Positions 41,790-52,539 are shown, numbered from the stretch's first letter. The stretch: DNA of 64,000 bases from Klebsiella planticola ATCC 33531 (GCF_000735435.1 NZ_JMPP01000070.1:1-64000), one strand, 5' to 3'. Numbers and translations are program-made. The notes: generated from the sequence alone by a model not told the origin.

Positions 41790-44119
41790 CAGAAGTTCCC
41801 TCCGATCTCAATATCATCCTGCTCATCGCGGCGGTGGCTGTGATTGATATTGACCTCCTCGCGTCGCTGCATATCCCGCTGTGTCTGTTCACCGGCCAGC
41901 CAGGCGTCATAGGCATCCATATCTTCAATCACACCGTCGTCGTTCATCCCGGCCGGCAGCCTGTCCTGGCCCTGCTCTGTAGGCTGTTGCGCCAGTTCCT
42001 GCTCCGTCCCGCCTGCAGGCACAGTCGTTGCGCTGGTTGTGGATGCTGCGGTGGTAGCAACTGCAGCCGTGCCCGTTGCTGTCGCAGACCTGGGCCGGAT
42101 TAACGGAACGGTCACCACTTTCGTGACCGGTGCCGCAGGCTCAGGAGTTTCAGGTGATTGACCGGTCTCATCGGCAGCCGGCGTTTTGGCTGTTGCCGGT
42201 GCTTTGACTGTCGCAGGCGATTCGATGCTTTCCGCAGGCTGACTTTGCTCAGGAGTATTCCCGACTTTTACGTCTTTCTCAGCTGGATCAGGCGCCGGTG
42301 CATCCGGCGTAAACAGCGCCCTTGCAAGACTGCCTTCGGCTTCCCGGGCTTCCAGCAGGGCACTGAGTCGTGTATCCACCCGCGTATCGAGAGAGCGCTG
42401 AATAAATCCCTCGGCAATTTTCGGACGTGGTTTGTACTTCAGGGCCAGCTTCACGGCCGGATACGGCCCGGGCAGCGTGACATAGCAGGACAGGTCCGGG
42501 AGTGTCTGAATATCCGAGTAGCTGACCAGCGTTTCACGCTCTTTTTCTTTCCCGGTCGACACCCCGTCACGTACCGGGTCAGCCCCGTAGGAATACTGTT
42601 CGCTGGCCTTGAGGATTTCTTTCTCACCAATTTCACCGGCAGCAAACTCGGCAATCTCTTTACTCGGGGAGCGGAAGAAGGCCCGGGTGTTCATCACGTC
42701 AAAGAGCGTGGCGGCAGGCTTAACACCGTAGATATCTTCCAGCTGGGCATAAGACTGAATACCAAAGACATAACAGCCACCAAACTTACGGGCTTCCGGA
42801 AGGATTTCGACCAGGTCAGGTAATTTGTGCAGCGTGGGCAATTCATCAGCGAAAATCCACACGCGCCGGTTACGGTTCTCCCCCATAGCCAGAAGGCCAC
42901 GAATGGCAATCGACAGCCACATCGAGATAACCGGCTTCAGGGAGGCATGGGTGTCAGCATTGGAGGAAATAAACAGCCAGCCATTGGGCTGGTCTTCACG
43001 GACACCCCGCATCCAGTCCCGGATGGTGAACGGCTCGCCGTTCTTCTCAATACCCTGCAGATAGCGAATGGCTTTGACGTAGTTGGTCAGCACCGCACGG
43101 ATACTGATGGCGGTTTTCTCAATCTTCTCTTCCACCAGGTTCGCCGCCGGCGTGTTCTGCAGATAGGCGCGCAGCTTGTCGATTTTGATGGAGAGCATCG
43201 TATCAACCAGCTTCTCGTAGCTGCGGTCCTTGTCCTCACGCATCAGATAGGCGCCTTCAGCAAAGATGGTGCGACCAGAGCCCTGCCAGAACGGGTCCTC
43301 TTTGGTCCCCATCGGAATAAGGGTATTAGAGATGTTGTCGAAGTCAGGCAGCGACAGACACTCTTTCCACAAATCCCAGGCGGCACAGCGCGAATCCAGC
43401 GGGTTGAGGATTTTATCCAGCGACGGGTCGTAATAGCTTTTGACAAACTCACAGGAGCGGTCGTAAATAATCGCCATGTCCCCCCTGGCCCGAACGTAAT
43501 TCAGCAGCCGGCGGATGACCTCGGATTTACCGGAACCGACGGTACCGTGGAGACAGAAGTTCTGAATTTCGGAGTTAAGCAATATCGGTAAGTCACCGAT
43601 TTTAATGTCGGAGGCCATACCGTCACGCTTCATCTGGCGGGCCACTTCTTTGGGCTTATCGGAAAGCTGGCGCCCGCCGGTATTCTCATCCTCGCTCTGC
43701 TGTTTACCCTGACGGCCCAGCACCCAGCTGGCGACAAAGAACGTCACGATACAGATGACGAGAGAAACCACGGCAGCGAGCACAAAACTGGTCCACAGCT
43801 GCTCCCCACACCAGATGGTGTATTTATCGGCCAGGATTTGTTCCGCATTATATTCCAGTGATCTGCCGTAGTAATTAATCGTATAGACCGGCTGGGAGCG
43901 AATGATATCGCGCATGGGTGCCAGGGTGGTACACCACCAGTACACGCAGCCATTCACAAAGGTCTGCCAGCTGAGCCGGTACATCAGCATCAGTCCACAC
44001 AAAACCCAGAAAATAATAAACAGCACATAGAATATAATATTGGCAATCTGGCCAAACATGCGAAAGCGCATATTGGCAATCTGACCACCCTGGGTCATAT
44101 CCTTGGCATTAAAACTCAT
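41789..44119 (-). CDS. traD: TraD coupling protein
   Basis: The ~776-residue type IV coupling protein starts at the conserved [17 protein letters not shown]. An ATG seven codons upstream is not conserved. Two N-terminal membrane helices (about residues 22-48 and 104-128) precede the ATPase domain with Walker [16 protein letters not shown] (about residue 190) and Walker [11 protein letters not shown] (about 425). The C-terminal ~200 residues are a low-complexity Ala/Thr/Pro-rich linker ending in an acidic DDIEIGGNF tail that contacts relaxosome TraM in F. It links the relaxosome to the secretion channel. Confidence 0.96.
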   Translation of the reverse strand: MSFNAKDMTQGGQIANMRFRMFGQIANIIFYVLFIIFWVLCGLMLMYRLSWQTFVNGCVYWWCTTLAPMRDIIRSQPVYTINYYGRSLEYNAEQILADKYTIWCGEQLWTSFVLAAVVSLVICIVTFFVASWVLGRQGKQQSEDENTGGRQLSDKPKEVARQMKRDGMASDIKIGDLPILLNSEIQNFCLHGTVGSGKSEVIRRLLNYVRARGDMAIIYDRSCEFVKSYYDPSLDKILNPLDSRCAAWDLWKECLSLPDFDNISNTLIPMGTKEDPFWQGSGRTIFAEGAYLMREDKDRSYEKLVDTMLSIKIDKLRAYLQNTPAANLVEEKIEKTAISIRAVLTNYVKAIRYLQGIEKNGEPFTIRDWMRGVREDQPNGWLFISSNADTHASLKPVISMWLSIAIRGLLAMGENRNRRVWIFADELPTLHKLPDLVEILPEARKFGGCYVFGIQSYAQLEDIYGVKPAATLFDVMNTRAFFRSPSKEIAEFAAGEIGEKEILKASEQYSYGADPVRDGVSTGKEKERETLVSYSDIQTLPDLSCYVTLPGPYPAVKLALKYKPRPKIAEGFIQRSLDTRVDTRLSALLEAREAEGSLARALFTPDAPAPDPAEKDVKVGNTPEQSQPAESIESPATVKAPATAKTPAADETGQSPETPEPAAPVTKVVTVPLIRPRSATATGTAAVATTAASTTSATTVPAGGTEQELAQQPTEQGQDRLPAGMNDDGVIEDMDAYDAWLAGEQTQRDMQRREEVNINHSHRRDEQDDIEIGGNF

Positions 44120-44279
44120 AATCATTGCCCTTAAATACAAAGCGAAGAAATGTTCCGGCAGCAGCCGGCAACGCCTCGCAGGCGCACAAATAAATTGCGC
44201 ACCTGTTCACCGTTCTGGAGGGTTAAACCTGATACAAAATGAATGAAAGCTGACTGGCAGGAAGACGTTCTGTCAGTAT

Positions 44280-44298
44280 GGCCCGGAGTGTCCGGGCC
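44280..44298 (-). terminator. Hairpin after traT
   Basis: A perfect 8-bp stem GGCCCGGA / TCCGGGCC with a 3-base loop lies just downstream of the traT stop. It is not followed by a T tract. It may protect or partially terminate the traT mRNA ahead of traD. The 170 bases to the traD start carry no other recognisable feature. Confidence 0.5.
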
Positions 44299-44312
44299 CG
44301 GGAATGATTAAA

Positions 44313-45044
44313 CTACAGAATATTAGCGACGGATTTTGCCAGCTGGTCTTCAAGAACCGGCTGGGCTTCCGGGAATTTCAGATTCACTTTATTGGCGTTA
44401 GAGACAACACGTGTCTGGTATTTATGCTGATTACCGGTTTCAGTGCTGGTCTGCACTTTAGCCCCGGAGGTCCCTTGTCGTAATACCGCGACGTTATCCG
44501 TCTGCACCTGCGTTTTCGCGCGCTCTGAAATCTGCACGTCGGTGATCATCGTGTAGTTCACGTCTTCCACCATTGCGTCAGCCGCCATACCGACCAGACC
44601 TGCCGCCAGGCCGACACCGAGAGTCGCGCCTGCTGAACTGGAGTTATAGGCGGTGATCCCCGCACCCAGTGCGGCCGCGGTTGCTGCACCTTCATAACCC
44701 CGACTTAACCAGCCCTGGGTTTCACGAAGATCCATCTTGTCGGCCTTCAGGACATTCGCCTGTATCCAGTAGCCCGCCGTATCAGGATTGCTGACTACCT
44801 GATAGCCCTTAGCAGTGACCGCACTGGTAATTTTAGACTGGAGCCCGCTCATGTCTTTATCGGAGGTATTTTTTATTTGCAGATAAACTGTCTTATTATT
44901 TGACGGTTCAAGCCAGATTGTTTCGCTCATCTGGGTTTTGACTTCCAGATTACGCTTTTTAATTGCGGTCCCCATTGCACTACAACCCGAAAGTACCAGT
45001 GCTGAACTGACGACCATCACAGCCATGACTTTATTAAGTTTCAT
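44313..45044 (-). CDS. traT: TraT surface exclusion lipoprotein
   Basis: The ~243-residue outer-membrane lipoprotein starts at 45044 ([21 protein letters not shown]), whose lipobox gives an acylated cysteine. An upstream in-frame start is not conserved. It is almost collinear with F Tra[39 protein letters not shown] and the glycine-rich [19 protein letters not shown] helix. It blocks mating with cells carrying the same plasmid type and can confer serum resistance. Confidence 0.96.
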   Translation of the reverse strand: MKLNKVMAVMVVSSALVLSGCSAMGTAIKKRNLEVKTQMSETIWLEPSNNKTVYLQIKNTSDKDMSGLQSKITSAVTAKGYQVVSNPDTAGYWIQANVLKADKMDLRETQGWLSRGYEGAATAAALGAGITAYNSSSAGATLGVGLAAGLVGMAADAMVEDVNYTMITDVQISERAKTQVQTDNVAVLRQGTSGAKVQTSTETGNQHKYQTRVVSNANKVNLKFPEAQPVLEDQLAKSVANIL

Positions 45045-45228
45045 CCTGAATCCTTGTGACATAATCAATATGAATGATACACGCGCTCTTTTATTCAAAG
45101 GCGCGCGTTTACTATAACGAAATTTTAAGGGAAAGGTGTAAATTAATTACAATTTGAACAATCAATAATAATACAAAGAAACTCTTAGCCTATTAACAAA
45201 CTACCATAATTAATAGGCCAGAAGGCCT

Positions 45229-45804
45229 TCATTTGGCACCAGAACTTTTGAATGATTCAAGTAAAGATGTAAGCGCCGTTAACTGATAACGATTGAGGTC
45301 AACATTCATATAAATCATAAAGCCAAATGATGAAAGGATAAATATGACAGTCGAATAAATAGCCCCGAACACAGGGAAAGTGAATAATACAATCAATATA
45401 GCATATCCGACCAAGTAGGTTGAGCTATAACGTCTGGCTTTGTTGACAAGAAGTCGACACAGTGCTGAGTCATCCCGAAATCTCTTGGGTATTGACAGGT
45501 ACAGAGCTCTGGTATTAGCAATACCAATCATGATAAACAAACCAGCAACCATCGCAATAATTACTGATGCTGCTACCCCTATATTTGCTGCATCTGGAAG
45601 ATCTAAAAACAAGAACTTATAGCCGTACAGTATCAACGGCCATGTTACCATCCACGCCATAGCAGCGAGTCCGGGCCAAAAGCATTGCCACATAGATGGG
45701 ATTTCTGCACCACCATCATGGAACAATTCTTTTAATTGTTCCACTTCCTGTAAAATTTGCTTATTAGTTATCATTGTCCAGGTCCATTCACGGTAATTTT
45801 TCAT
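45229..45804 (-). CDS. traS: TraS-position entry exclusion membrane protein
   Basis: The 191-residue protein has four hydrophobic segments (about residues 45-65, 72-95, 127-145 and 148-165) and lies exactly where F has traS, between traG and traT. TraS proteins sit in the inner membrane, recognise the C-terminal part of donor TraG and vary strongly between plasmids, so lack of obvious sequence identity is expected. The frame overlaps the traG end by 17 bases. A second ATG ten codons later is also possible, and neither has a strong ribosome-binding site. Confidence 0.7.
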   Translation of the reverse strand: MKNYREWTWTMITNKQILQEVEQLKELFHDGGAEIPSMWQCFWPGLAAMAWMVTWPLILYGYKFLFLDLPDAANIGVAASVIIAMVAGLFIMIGIANTRALYLSIPKRFRDDSALCRLLVNKARRYSSTYLVGYAILIVLFTFPVFGAIYSTVIFILSSFGFMIYMNVDLNRYQLTALTSLLESFKSSGAK

Positions 45805-48637
45805 CCATCTTTTTTGTTGCTTCCTCTGCTTTCTGCTTAAACCTCTCAGTCGTATGGCTTAAAGGGTTATTTACCTGACTGTCTGTTTCCTTATTATATC
45901 GCTCGGTAAAATTATTTCCCTCTGTTTTATGATGACTTTCCAGATCGGTCTGCTGTTTCTTGACCTCACCACCCTGCTGCTGTATCTCCTGGCGACTTTC
46001 TTGGTGTGCCTGTTTGTTTTGAGAGACCATCGTACCCACCGTCTGACCCACATTATCCTTAATGCCGGCGTCGTGCGTCATTCCATCAATACTGCCGCTG
46101 TGCTGGCTATAATCGGCCTCTACGGAAGCCGCGCCTCCGCCTCCTGACACATTAGGCATTCCTTGACCAATACTTCCTCTCGCCTCCTGATAAGAGCCAT
46201 CAACTTTAGGCTCTACCTGTGCTTTAACAAATTCACGGGCCAGCGATTCTCGTTGTGCTGCCACTTCCGGCGAACTGGTATTTGTGAGGATAGCTTCCGC
46301 GTTTTGCGGAGAGCGCTGTTGGACAAAGTTTGCAAACTGCTGCGTCAGATTCTCACTCATCTGCCCGCTCATGCTTTCGGTACGTGACGCCATTTCACTG
46401 AATTCATGGCTACGTGTACGGCTGTTTGTATATTGGTCATAGCTGTTTTTCGCACTGGAAAGTGACGCAGAGAACTGGTCCACGCGGGAGCTAGCATTAT
46501 TATCTGTTGTATTACCTGAAGTGCTGGTTTTATGGCTGGTAATATAATCAGACCCTTCTTTAAAATCTTTTGCCGCCTGACTACTGGTATCGTGTCGGGT
46601 ATCTACTGAATGTCGACCAGATTGCCCAACAGTATCTGTTGAACCCGTACTCCCGGTGCCGCTTGCAGCAACTTTCACCCCGCCTTCAACACTAGCGCCA
46701 GTTAACAGTTTCCCAAATTTTCCGGCAAGTTGATCTCCTGAGCTCCATTTCGCCCCACCGTAAGCCTCACCCGTTATTGAGCCTCTTGATGTTTCATCCA
46801 TCAGGTTCTGGAATGACTGTTCATTACTGATGTTGTTGGCTTTTGCATTTGAAACAACCGCGTTCCACATTTTACTCTTAGCCATCGTGTCTTGTGACGA
46901 CTCAGTATTATCGGCCCCGGTGGTGGTTGACGCGCTGGTCCCCATATTTGTGCCAAACTGCTTCAGGCTGTTCCAGGCGCTCGTTACGCTGCTGTTATAG
47001 CCCTGCAGTGAGCTTTGCGCCTGCACGTCCGACTCTCTTGCCATCTGCTGCTGTGCACTGGCTATCTGCCGGCCAACATTAATGTCCACGGGCAGTTTTG
47101 ACATCGCTCCACTGCTGTCCCAGACCATCGACCCATCCCGAGTCTGCGTACCCATGCCACCGTTCCCCAGTTGCCGGGACATCTGCCCAAAGGCTGTGTT
47201 GCTGTTGGTGTTCCAGCTGTTTCCGCTGACATTATCCGTCTGCATATTTGAGAACGAGTAATTCCCGTCAACCACGCTGGAAGAGGCCTGCGACGTCGAG
47301 CTGAGGCCTGACGAAGCAAAATGGCTGTACGCGCTGGAGAAGCCCGCTCCCATGCTTTTGATCATCGCCCAGGTTAACGGAGGGATCATCATGGAGATGT
47401 AGCCCGCGGTCGTGGCAATATCTGAGTTCTTCAGTTGGAGCTGAGAGAGCTCGGACAACACCACTGGTACGCCATTCTGTTTTGCATAATAAGCCATCGC
47501 ACTGTTCAAAATGGCATACAGCAGGGGCCATGACTGCAGCCACATCAGGGCATAAATGTACCCTTTCAGCACCTGCATCGTCATCATGTTGAACATGGCG
47601 GCCATCACCATGATTGGAAACAGACCAATCATAATTCCCATCACTACCGTCTGCATCATCGGCAGGGAGCGTAACGCCTGGTGTCCCATAGTCGCCTGGG
47701 CCAGGCGCTGCTTTTCCAGCGAAGAGGTGTTAGCAATGTTGACCAGGCTGGCCGTATCCCCGCTGCGGGCCGCATAGCTCTGTATACCGCTGCGAAGGGC
47801 ATTCATGGTGACGTTCTGACGGATAATCTGTCCCGCACTCTGCCCGGAGCTGTAGAAGTAGTTATAGGAATCACCGATCATCTGGCTGAACAGTACGTCC
47901 GGATTAGGTTTTCCACCAAACAGTTGACGAACGTAGTAGCTCCAGGTTTTCCCGCCAGTCTGGGTATCCAGCGCCAGAGCTGCCTTCAAATCCCGTGAGG
48001 CTTCCTGGCAGGTCCTGAACTGATTGTTTTTATCAAACACCCCGCGCAGCGGGCTGGGATTTGAAAAAATAATGGTGTACGGATCTGGGGAGTTCAGTAG
48101 TTCTTCAAACGAGTATTTATGGTTCAGGAAAATATCGCCCATCACGCAGTTCTGCACATAGTCGGAGAACAGAGTGGTAATCTCCGGGTTCTGAGAGATA
48201 AAGTCGGTACTTTTTGCCACCAGATTACTGCCAAACAACATCCCCGTCTTGCTGTATGTCACGCTGTCGGGCAGCGAGAAAATCATCTCATAGCCCTGTA
48301 TCAGGGCGTTCCCGACACGCGTGGTGAGTGACGCGGGAATAGCCAGACCTATCGGGACGTTGTCGACCTGATAGACCTGAGAGACATTGCTGTAATCGAT
48401 AATCTGCACAGGTTTACGAATGACGACTAGCATCGAGACCAGCGTCAGGGCAAACACCCAACCAACCAAATCCATGATGTTATGCTTTTTCACCCAACTG
48501 CTGGCGACAATCAGCACGGAAAAGGCGATACACATTTTCTCGATGGAAGACCAGGTACCGGTACTCATAAAAGCAGCAATGGCATTCAGGTTTCCCCGAA
48601 ACCAGTCGCCGCCGGCTATCGTGTAGATTTCCAGCAT
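45788..48637 (-). CDS. traG: TraG mating-pair stabilisation and pilus assembly protein
   Basis: The 949-residue protein is collinear with F TraG (938). The N-terminal half is an inner-membrane protein needed for pilus assembly (IAGGDWFRGNLNAIAAFM, VDNVPIGLAIPASLTTR, YIYALMWLQSWPLLYAILNSAMAYYAKQ). The C-terminal half (from about residue 480) is Ser/Gln/Asn-rich and periplasmic, is involved in mating-pair stabilisation and is the likely target of TraS. The start ATG overlaps the traH stop (TGATG). Confidence 0.95.
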   Translation of the reverse strand: MLEIYTIAGGDWFRGNLNAIAAFMSTGTWSSIEKMCIAFSVLIVASSWVKKHNIMDLVGWVFALTLVSMLVVIRKPVQIIDYSNVSQVYQVDNVPIGLAIPASLTTRVGNALIQGYEMIFSLPDSVTYSKTGMLFGSNLVAKSTDFISQNPEITTLFSDYVQNCVMGDIFLNHKYSFEELLNSPDPYTIIFSNPSPLRGVFDKNNQFRTCQEASRDLKAALALDTQTGGKTWSYYVRQLFGGKPNPDVLFSQMIGDSYNYFYSSGQSAGQIIRQNVTMNALRSGIQSYAARSGDTASLVNIANTSSLEKQRLAQATMGHQALRSLPMMQTVVMGIMIGLFPIMVMAAMFNMMTMQVLKGYIYALMWLQSWPLLYAILNSAMAYYAKQNGVPVVLSELSQLQLKNSDIATTAGYISMMIPPLTWAMIKSMGAGFSSAYSHFASSGLSSTSQASSSVVDGNYSFSNMQTDNVSGNSWNTNSNTAFGQMSRQLGNGGMGTQTRDGSMVWDSSGAMSKLPVDINVGRQIASAQQQMARESDVQAQSSLQGYNSSVTSAWNSLKQFGTNMGTSASTTTGADNTESSQDTMAKSKMWNAVVSNAKANNISNEQSFQNLMDETSRGSITGEAYGGAKWSSGDQLAGKFGKLLTGASVEGGVKVAASGTGSTGSTDTVGQSGRHSVDTRHDTSSQAAKDFKEGSDYITSHKTSTSGNTTDNNASSRVDQFSASLSSAKNSYDQYTNSRTRSHEFSEMASRTESMSGQMSENLTQQFANFVQQRSPQNAEAILTNTSSPEVAAQRESLAREFVKAQVEPKVDGSYQEARGSIGQGMPNVSGGGGAASVEADYSQHSGSIDGMTHDAGIKDNVGQTVGTMVSQNKQAHQESRQEIQQQGGEVKKQQTDLESHHKTEGNNFTERYNKETDSQVNNPLSHTTERFKQKAEEATKKMDEKLP

Positions 48638-50007
48638 CAGAGGCTTCCTCCGAAGTGATAGTTATTCTGGTAGCGGGTCATCATGCGGGCAGAGACCTGC
48701 TGACGCATGTAACTCATCTGCCGGTCAACAACCAGTAACGCGTCCTGCTGGACCTGAACACGTTGCTGGAAGGCGGCAATCTGCACACTGGCCTGGTTCA
48801 GGTTTTCGAGGATCATATCCATTGTCGACTGGGGATAATTCCCGGTTGCGACCATTGCGCGGGCCTGCTGGATCAGCTCCTGGATGTACTGCAGCAGAAT
48901 GTCGTAGCCGATATAATCCGTCAGCTGGTAGATAAGCGTGTTAGATACTCCCAGCATCTGCGGGTCGACCAGGTATTTGAATACCGGGATGGTGGTGCTG
49001 GAGATAAACCCTTTCTCCTGCTCCGTGAGTTTTTCATCCGCCACAGCCTTATTCTGGATACTACTCAGAAGGGTGGAGATCTGGTTCTTGAGCGCCTTGT
49101 TTGCAGCGATGGTGACCGTGGCGTCGGCGACAACCTTGAGGCACTTATCCGAATCATTGCAGTGGTAAATCCTGGCTGTCCCGCCCTCCATCATTGCCTT
49201 AATCAGGTCCTGGTCCGTAGTGCGTGCCGGCAGCGGCGTAATTTCACTGTTTTCGCCAAAAATAAGCGTGCCGGTCAGTGTCATCACAAACTCTTTCAAT
49301 TCCTTGTTGCCATCAAAGAGGCGATTTTTTGACAGGGCATTCCACATGACATTGATGTTCTTCATGACCCGCTCCTTGTCCTTGTCGCTGGCTTTGTCCT
49401 GTACCTTGTCCATCTGCCCGCCCACCGAACAGCCCTGCCGAGAAGCAGCCCAGTCCGAGAAGATGTTGCTCTCGCCGGCGATGTCCTGGCAGACTTTCTG
49501 CTGCGCCACCTGAGTGCGAGGAAACAGACCGCCCACAATGCCCTGTGCGGCCTGGCAGGAACTGAGGTTCATGCTGTTGATGTCGCTGGCCATCTTCTGC
49601 AGAAAATCTTTCGCGGTTTTAATCTCAGGAACAGTCGTCTGCAGTGCCAGATCAAAAAAGTAACCAACGGAATTACTCATAATTTGTTTGCCGAATCGCT
49701 GTATCTGCTCGCTGTTGATAAAGGAGAACGAGCCCAGATACGCATCGATACCACCGCAGCCAGCGTTAATATCCGGCAGGGTCATGCTGACCAGTTGGAT
49801 GGTTTTCACCTGCGTCCTTGCATACAGCGAACCGCCGGAAGCGTAACCTGCCGCCTGCCCCTGCCAGACTTGTGGCTGAGACGTATTGGAGGCAAACCCG
49901 AGCTTATTGAAGAAGTTGTTCATGTCGCCGTTAACATCTGCGGCCGCCGTAAATGACATCCCCAGCAACATCCCGCAAAGCACTGATAATGGTTTACGAA
50001 TGAGCAT
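48637..50007 (-). CDS. traH: TraH pilus assembly protein
   Basis: The 456-residue periplasmic protein has a signal peptide (about residues 1-23) and the TraH core: MNNFFNKLGFASNTSQPQVW, IDAYLGSFSFINSEQIQRFG, cysteines in SSCQAAQGIVGGLFPRTQ and RQGCSVGG, and C-terminal coiled coil around AAFQQRVQVQQDALLVVDRQ. It interacts with TraF, TraU and TrbI in F. A strong AAGGAGGG precedes the ATG. Confidence 0.95.
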   Translation of the reverse strand: MLIRKPLSVLCGMLLGMSFTAAADVNGDMNNFFNKLGFASNTSQPQVWQGQAAGYASGGSLYARTQVKTIQLVSMTLPDINAGCGGIDAYLGSFSFINSEQIQRFGKQIMSNSVGYFFDLALQTTVPEIKTAKDFLQKMASDINSMNLSSCQAAQGIVGGLFPRTQVAQQKVCQDIAGESNIFSDWAASRQGCSVGGQMDKVQDKASDKDKERVMKNINVMWNALSKNRLFDGNKELKEFVMTLTGTLIFGENSEITPLPARTTDQDLIKAMMEGGTARIYHCNDSDKCLKVVADATVTIAANKALKNQISTLLSSIQNKAVADEKLTEQEKGFISSTTIPVFKYLVDPQMLGVSNTLIYQLTDYIGYDILLQYIQELIQQARAMVATGNYPQSTMDMILENLNQASVQIAAFQQRVQVQQDALLVVDRQMSYMRQQVSARMMTRYQNNYHFGGSL

Positions 50008-50422
50008 GAGGCCCTCCTTCTTTCATTTTATTTTTCCGTCCGTGGACGCGGTTTAAATATCGCTGGAAGCTTTTTTCAAAGGCATACTCAAACCAGAAAG
50101 CCAGTTCAGCCATCAGTACTCCCAGCAAAGCCGTTGCCAGACAACCAATGGAAAGTGAAAAAAGAATAAAGGGCACGAAATACATCAGGGCATTCAAAAT
50201 ATCCATTACGTTCTTTGCCGTCCCCAGTTTTTCCGGCGGGGTTAACAGGTCAGACAATAAACCGAAATACGCATGGCTTCCCCACCACAGGCACAATCCG
50301 GAAAAACCAAACATAAAAGCGAGACAATAATAAACATCGAATCTCTTTTGCCGTGATAGCTTCAGGCGTTTATTTCTTTCCAGTACGGGTAACGAAGAAT
50401 ATATTTTGTTGAGACTATCCAT
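49994..50422 (-). CDS. TrbF-position inner-membrane protein
   Basis: The 142-residue protein has two or three membrane helices (about residues 30-55, 70-88 and 92-112) and a basic C-terminus. It lies between trbB and traH, where F carries trbJ and trbF, small proteins dispensable for transfer. Sequence similarity to F TrbF is not evident by eye. The start overlaps the trbB stop and its end overlaps the traH start, so expression is tightly coupled. Confidence 0.65.
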   Translation of the reverse strand: MDSLNKIYSSLPVLERNKRLKLSRQKRFDVYYCLAFMFGFSGLCLWWGSHAYFGLLSDLLTPPEKLGTAKNVMDILNALMYFVPFILFSLSIGCLATALLGVLMAELAFWFEYAFEKSFQRYLNRVHGRKNKMKEGGPHAHS

Positions 50423-50981
50423 TATCAGGTGCCCCCATCATCTGAAATACCGTATCCATTCTGGCCATAAACCCCTGCGCATCGGTGGCGCCCTGCAGAA
50501 TCGGATAGGCCGCCAGCGTATTCACATTCACCAGAAACGTGGTCGGGGTAGCCACCGGGATATTCGGGAAAAAAGTCTGCATCACCTCGGGAGGTACCGG
50601 CAGGGCTTCAGGGAACGCCTCGTCCCCCTGTCCGTCGATCGTATAAGAGAACACCGAGAATCCGTATTGTCCGGACAACTGCTTCAGCACCGGGTCAAAC
50701 TTATGGCAGTACGGGCAGTGCCCCTGCATAAACAACACCACTTTCCAGTCGCTGAGATTGACCTGTTTGCCGTTGCTGAGCCGGTACCAGCGGGCCTGAG
50801 AGACCGGCTTCACGGCGGCGGGCATGCCAGAAGATGAAGCCGGCGCCGTGCCTGTTATACCCTGTGGGTCCCAGAGGGATTTTACTTCATCGAGCGTCCC
50901 GGCCCAGGTCACGGGAGAAAGTGTCAGCAGCAAAGCAGCTGTTGTGATACCCGTCTTAATTGTCTTCAGGTTGCTTTTCAC
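50415..50981 (-). CDS. trbB: TrbB thioredoxin-like disulfide isomerase
   Basis: The ~188-residue periplasmic protein starts with GTG at 50981, preceded by GGAGAAGG. It has a signal peptide ending near PVTWAG and a thioredoxin fold with the CPYC active site in LFMQGHCPYCHKFDPVLKQL (about residues 85-104). F TrbB has disulfide isomerase activity that supports folding of Tra proteins. Confidence 0.93.
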   Translation of the reverse strand: MKSNLKTIKTGITTAALLLTLSPVTWAGTLDEVKSLWDPQGITGTAPASSSGMPAAVKPVSQARWYRLSNGKQVNLSDWKVVLFMQGHCPYCHKFDPVLKQLSGQYGFSVFSYTIDGQGDEAFPEALPVPPEVMQTFFPNIPVATPTTFLVNVNTLAAYPILQGATDAQGFMARMDTVFQMMGAPDNG

Positions 50982-51192
50982 GGGCCTTCTCCTGTTTTTC
51001 AGCTTCAGCAATCAGGGCATTCAGAATTCGGTATCCACCAAATATCACCATCCCCAGTCCCAGGATCTCTCCGACCTGAACCGCCATCTCAGGCTGTTTT
51101 CTGACGAGCCGGGCTATCAGGTGGAAAAACACGCCAACCGCCAGCACCCACATTCCCGTAATATCCAAATCGGGGAATCGAATCTTTCGCAT
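50956..51192 (-). CDS. traQ: TraQ pilin chaperone
   Basis: The 78-residue inner-membrane protein starts at 51192 after AAGGAG. An in-frame start 14 codons earlier lies inside traF. It matches F TraQ through RFPDLDITGMWVLAVGVFFH and onward to ARLV, then a second hydrophobic segment and a charged tail. TraQ inserts propilin TraA into the inner membrane. Its presence implies a traA gene beyond the right edge. It overlaps the traF end and the trbB start. Confidence 0.88.
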   Translation of the reverse strand: MRKIRFPDLDITGMWVLAVGVFFHLIARLVRKQPEMAVQVGEILGLGMVIFGGYRILNALIAEAEKQEKAREKQPEDN

Positions 51193-51202
51193 GACATACT
51201 CC

Positions 51203-51961
51203 TTAAAAATTGGGTTTAAAGTCGCTGGAGACATAGAGGAACTGTTTCGCCAGGTCGTCCTGACTGATAAAGCCGTAACTGAGGGGTTTCACCTGACCGC
51301 TTTTCGGGTTGACCAGCATCATCGCGGGGAAGAACTTCACACCAAGCTGTTGCGCCTGCCCCTGGTCCGTCCGGCTGTCGGGCAGCATGGGGTTGATGAC
51401 GCCATCGACCGAGACCGGTATCACGCTCAGTCCGTAGGTCTCACGGAAGTTTTTGATGACCTGGACCAGCTGGCCATCGATCGCCTCCCGTCCGCGGTAG
51501 AAGAACATCACGCCATAGTGCTGCGCCAGACCGGAGATGGCTTTACGCTGTTCGGCGTAGTCGGCAGCCAGCTGATTCTTCACCGTGCCGTTGTAGTGGC
51601 TGTACTGCAGGTTGTAATCGAGCTCCGGGTTTTCCAGCATGGCCTTCTTCGCGCTCATCGAGAACAGGCCAGCCTGCTGCGTCCAGTAGTTCTGCAGCCG
51701 AAAATACTTCACGAAATTATCAGATGAGGGGTAAAGAATAGCCTCGTAAAGCGAGCGCTTTGTGGCCGCCTGCAGCTGCGCCAGCTTCTCCAGGATGTCC
51801 TGCTTTGCCGGTGGTGGCGGTGGCGTGGCTCGCGTCTCCGGGTCCGGGTCCGGTCTTTTCAGCTTCTCGTTGTACCACTGCCAGCCCGCATCTTTCGCCC
51901 AGGCCGGCATCAGGGTGCAACAAAGGCACCCCGCCAGTATGGCGGCATGTAGTTTTCCCAT
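51203..51961 (-). CDS. traF: TraF pilus assembly protein
   Basis: The 252-residue periplasmic protein has a signal peptide (about residues 1-22), a proline-rich segment (TPPPPPAKQDILEKL) and a thioredoxin-like domain. As in F, the active-site cysteines are replaced (MFFYRGREAIDGQ), so it is structural rather than a redox enzyme. WQWYNEKLKRPDPDPE at the mature N-terminus is typical of the family. Confidence 0.95.
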   Translation of the reverse strand: MGKLHAAILAGCLCCTLMPAWAKDAGWQWYNEKLKRPDPDPETRATPPPPPAKQDILEKLAQLQAATKRSLYEAILYPSSDNFVKYFRLQNYWTQQAGLFSMSAKKAMLENPELDYNLQYSHYNGTVKNQLAADYAEQRKAISGLAQHYGVMFFYRGREAIDGQLVQVIKNFRETYGLSVIPVSVDGVINPMLPDSRTDQGQAQQLGVKFFPAMMLVNPKSGQVKPLSYGFISQDDLAKQFLYVSSDFKPNF

Positions 51962-51983
51962 AATGAATACCTTTATGACTTAA

Positions 51984-52310
51984 TTAATTCGGCTGGCGCG
52001 AAATATGTTGATAAACGCTGTATTTATCGAGGCTGACTGTTTTCGTTTCCGGGTCAGTGCGTCCCTGAAACTGGAAACCGTGGCAGTAGAGTGTCAGATT
52101 ATTCATTGCTAATGCCGTACGCTCGCCGTTCCTGATAACCCACGCAGCCTGCGAGCTCCTGTCACACTGAATACCCCAGGCCCGGTTGGTGGCCAGAAAC
52201 GCATTAATCTGTTTATCACGCCACAAGCTGTAAGACATGACGCTGACCAGAAAAACGACAAACACAGCGACAAACGTCATAACCAGACCGTACGCTTTTT
52301 TCTCTTCCAT
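51984..52310 (-). CDS. Small single-pass membrane protein, traN-traF interval
   Basis: The 108-residue protein has one N-terminal helix (about residues 8-27) and a periplasmic-side domain with two cysteines (GIQCDRSSQAAWVIR, LTLYCHGFQFQGR). AGGAG precedes the ATG. F carries trbE in this interval, but I see no similarity. No family was recognised. Confidence 0.6.
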   Translation of the reverse strand: MEEKKAYGLVMTFVAVFVVFLVSVMSYSLWRDKQINAFLATNRAWGIQCDRSSQAAWVIRNGERTALAMNNLTLYCHGFQFQGRTDPETKTVSLDKYSVYQHISRQPN

Positions 52311-52353
52311 GAATTCTCCTGTTTTATTTGCTGAGGAATAAAGCGCCTCTCTC

Positions 52354-52539
52354 TCAGGGTAAAAGCCGTCTGGCTATAATATTGAGCAAAATAATAAAGA
52401 AAAGAGATGGGACAATAACGAAAGAATTATCACCCGTAAACAACCTGGCTATGGTGGTCATCAACAGTACAATCACGATAATTAACCCCGCAATTCTGTA
52501 CCGAACCTTTAGTTTTCCAGACCAAGATTTCTTTTTCAT
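52354..52539 (-). CDS. Tiny two-helix membrane protein, traN-traF interval
   Basis: The 61-residue product has a basic start (MKKKSWSGKLKVRYR) and two hydrophobic segments. Its ATG overlaps the previous stop (ATGA), implying coupling. No family was recognised. Coordinated overlap with its neighbours supports it being real. Confidence 0.55.
   Translation of the reverse strand: MKKKSWSGKLKVRYRIAGLIIVIVLLMTTIARLFTGDNSFVIVPSLFFIILLNIIARRLLP

Noticed and set aside
42158..42823. Plus-strand frames of 200-250 codons opposite traD (also 42827-43591)
   Set aside because: They are antisense to well-conserved TraD coding sequence with no independent support.
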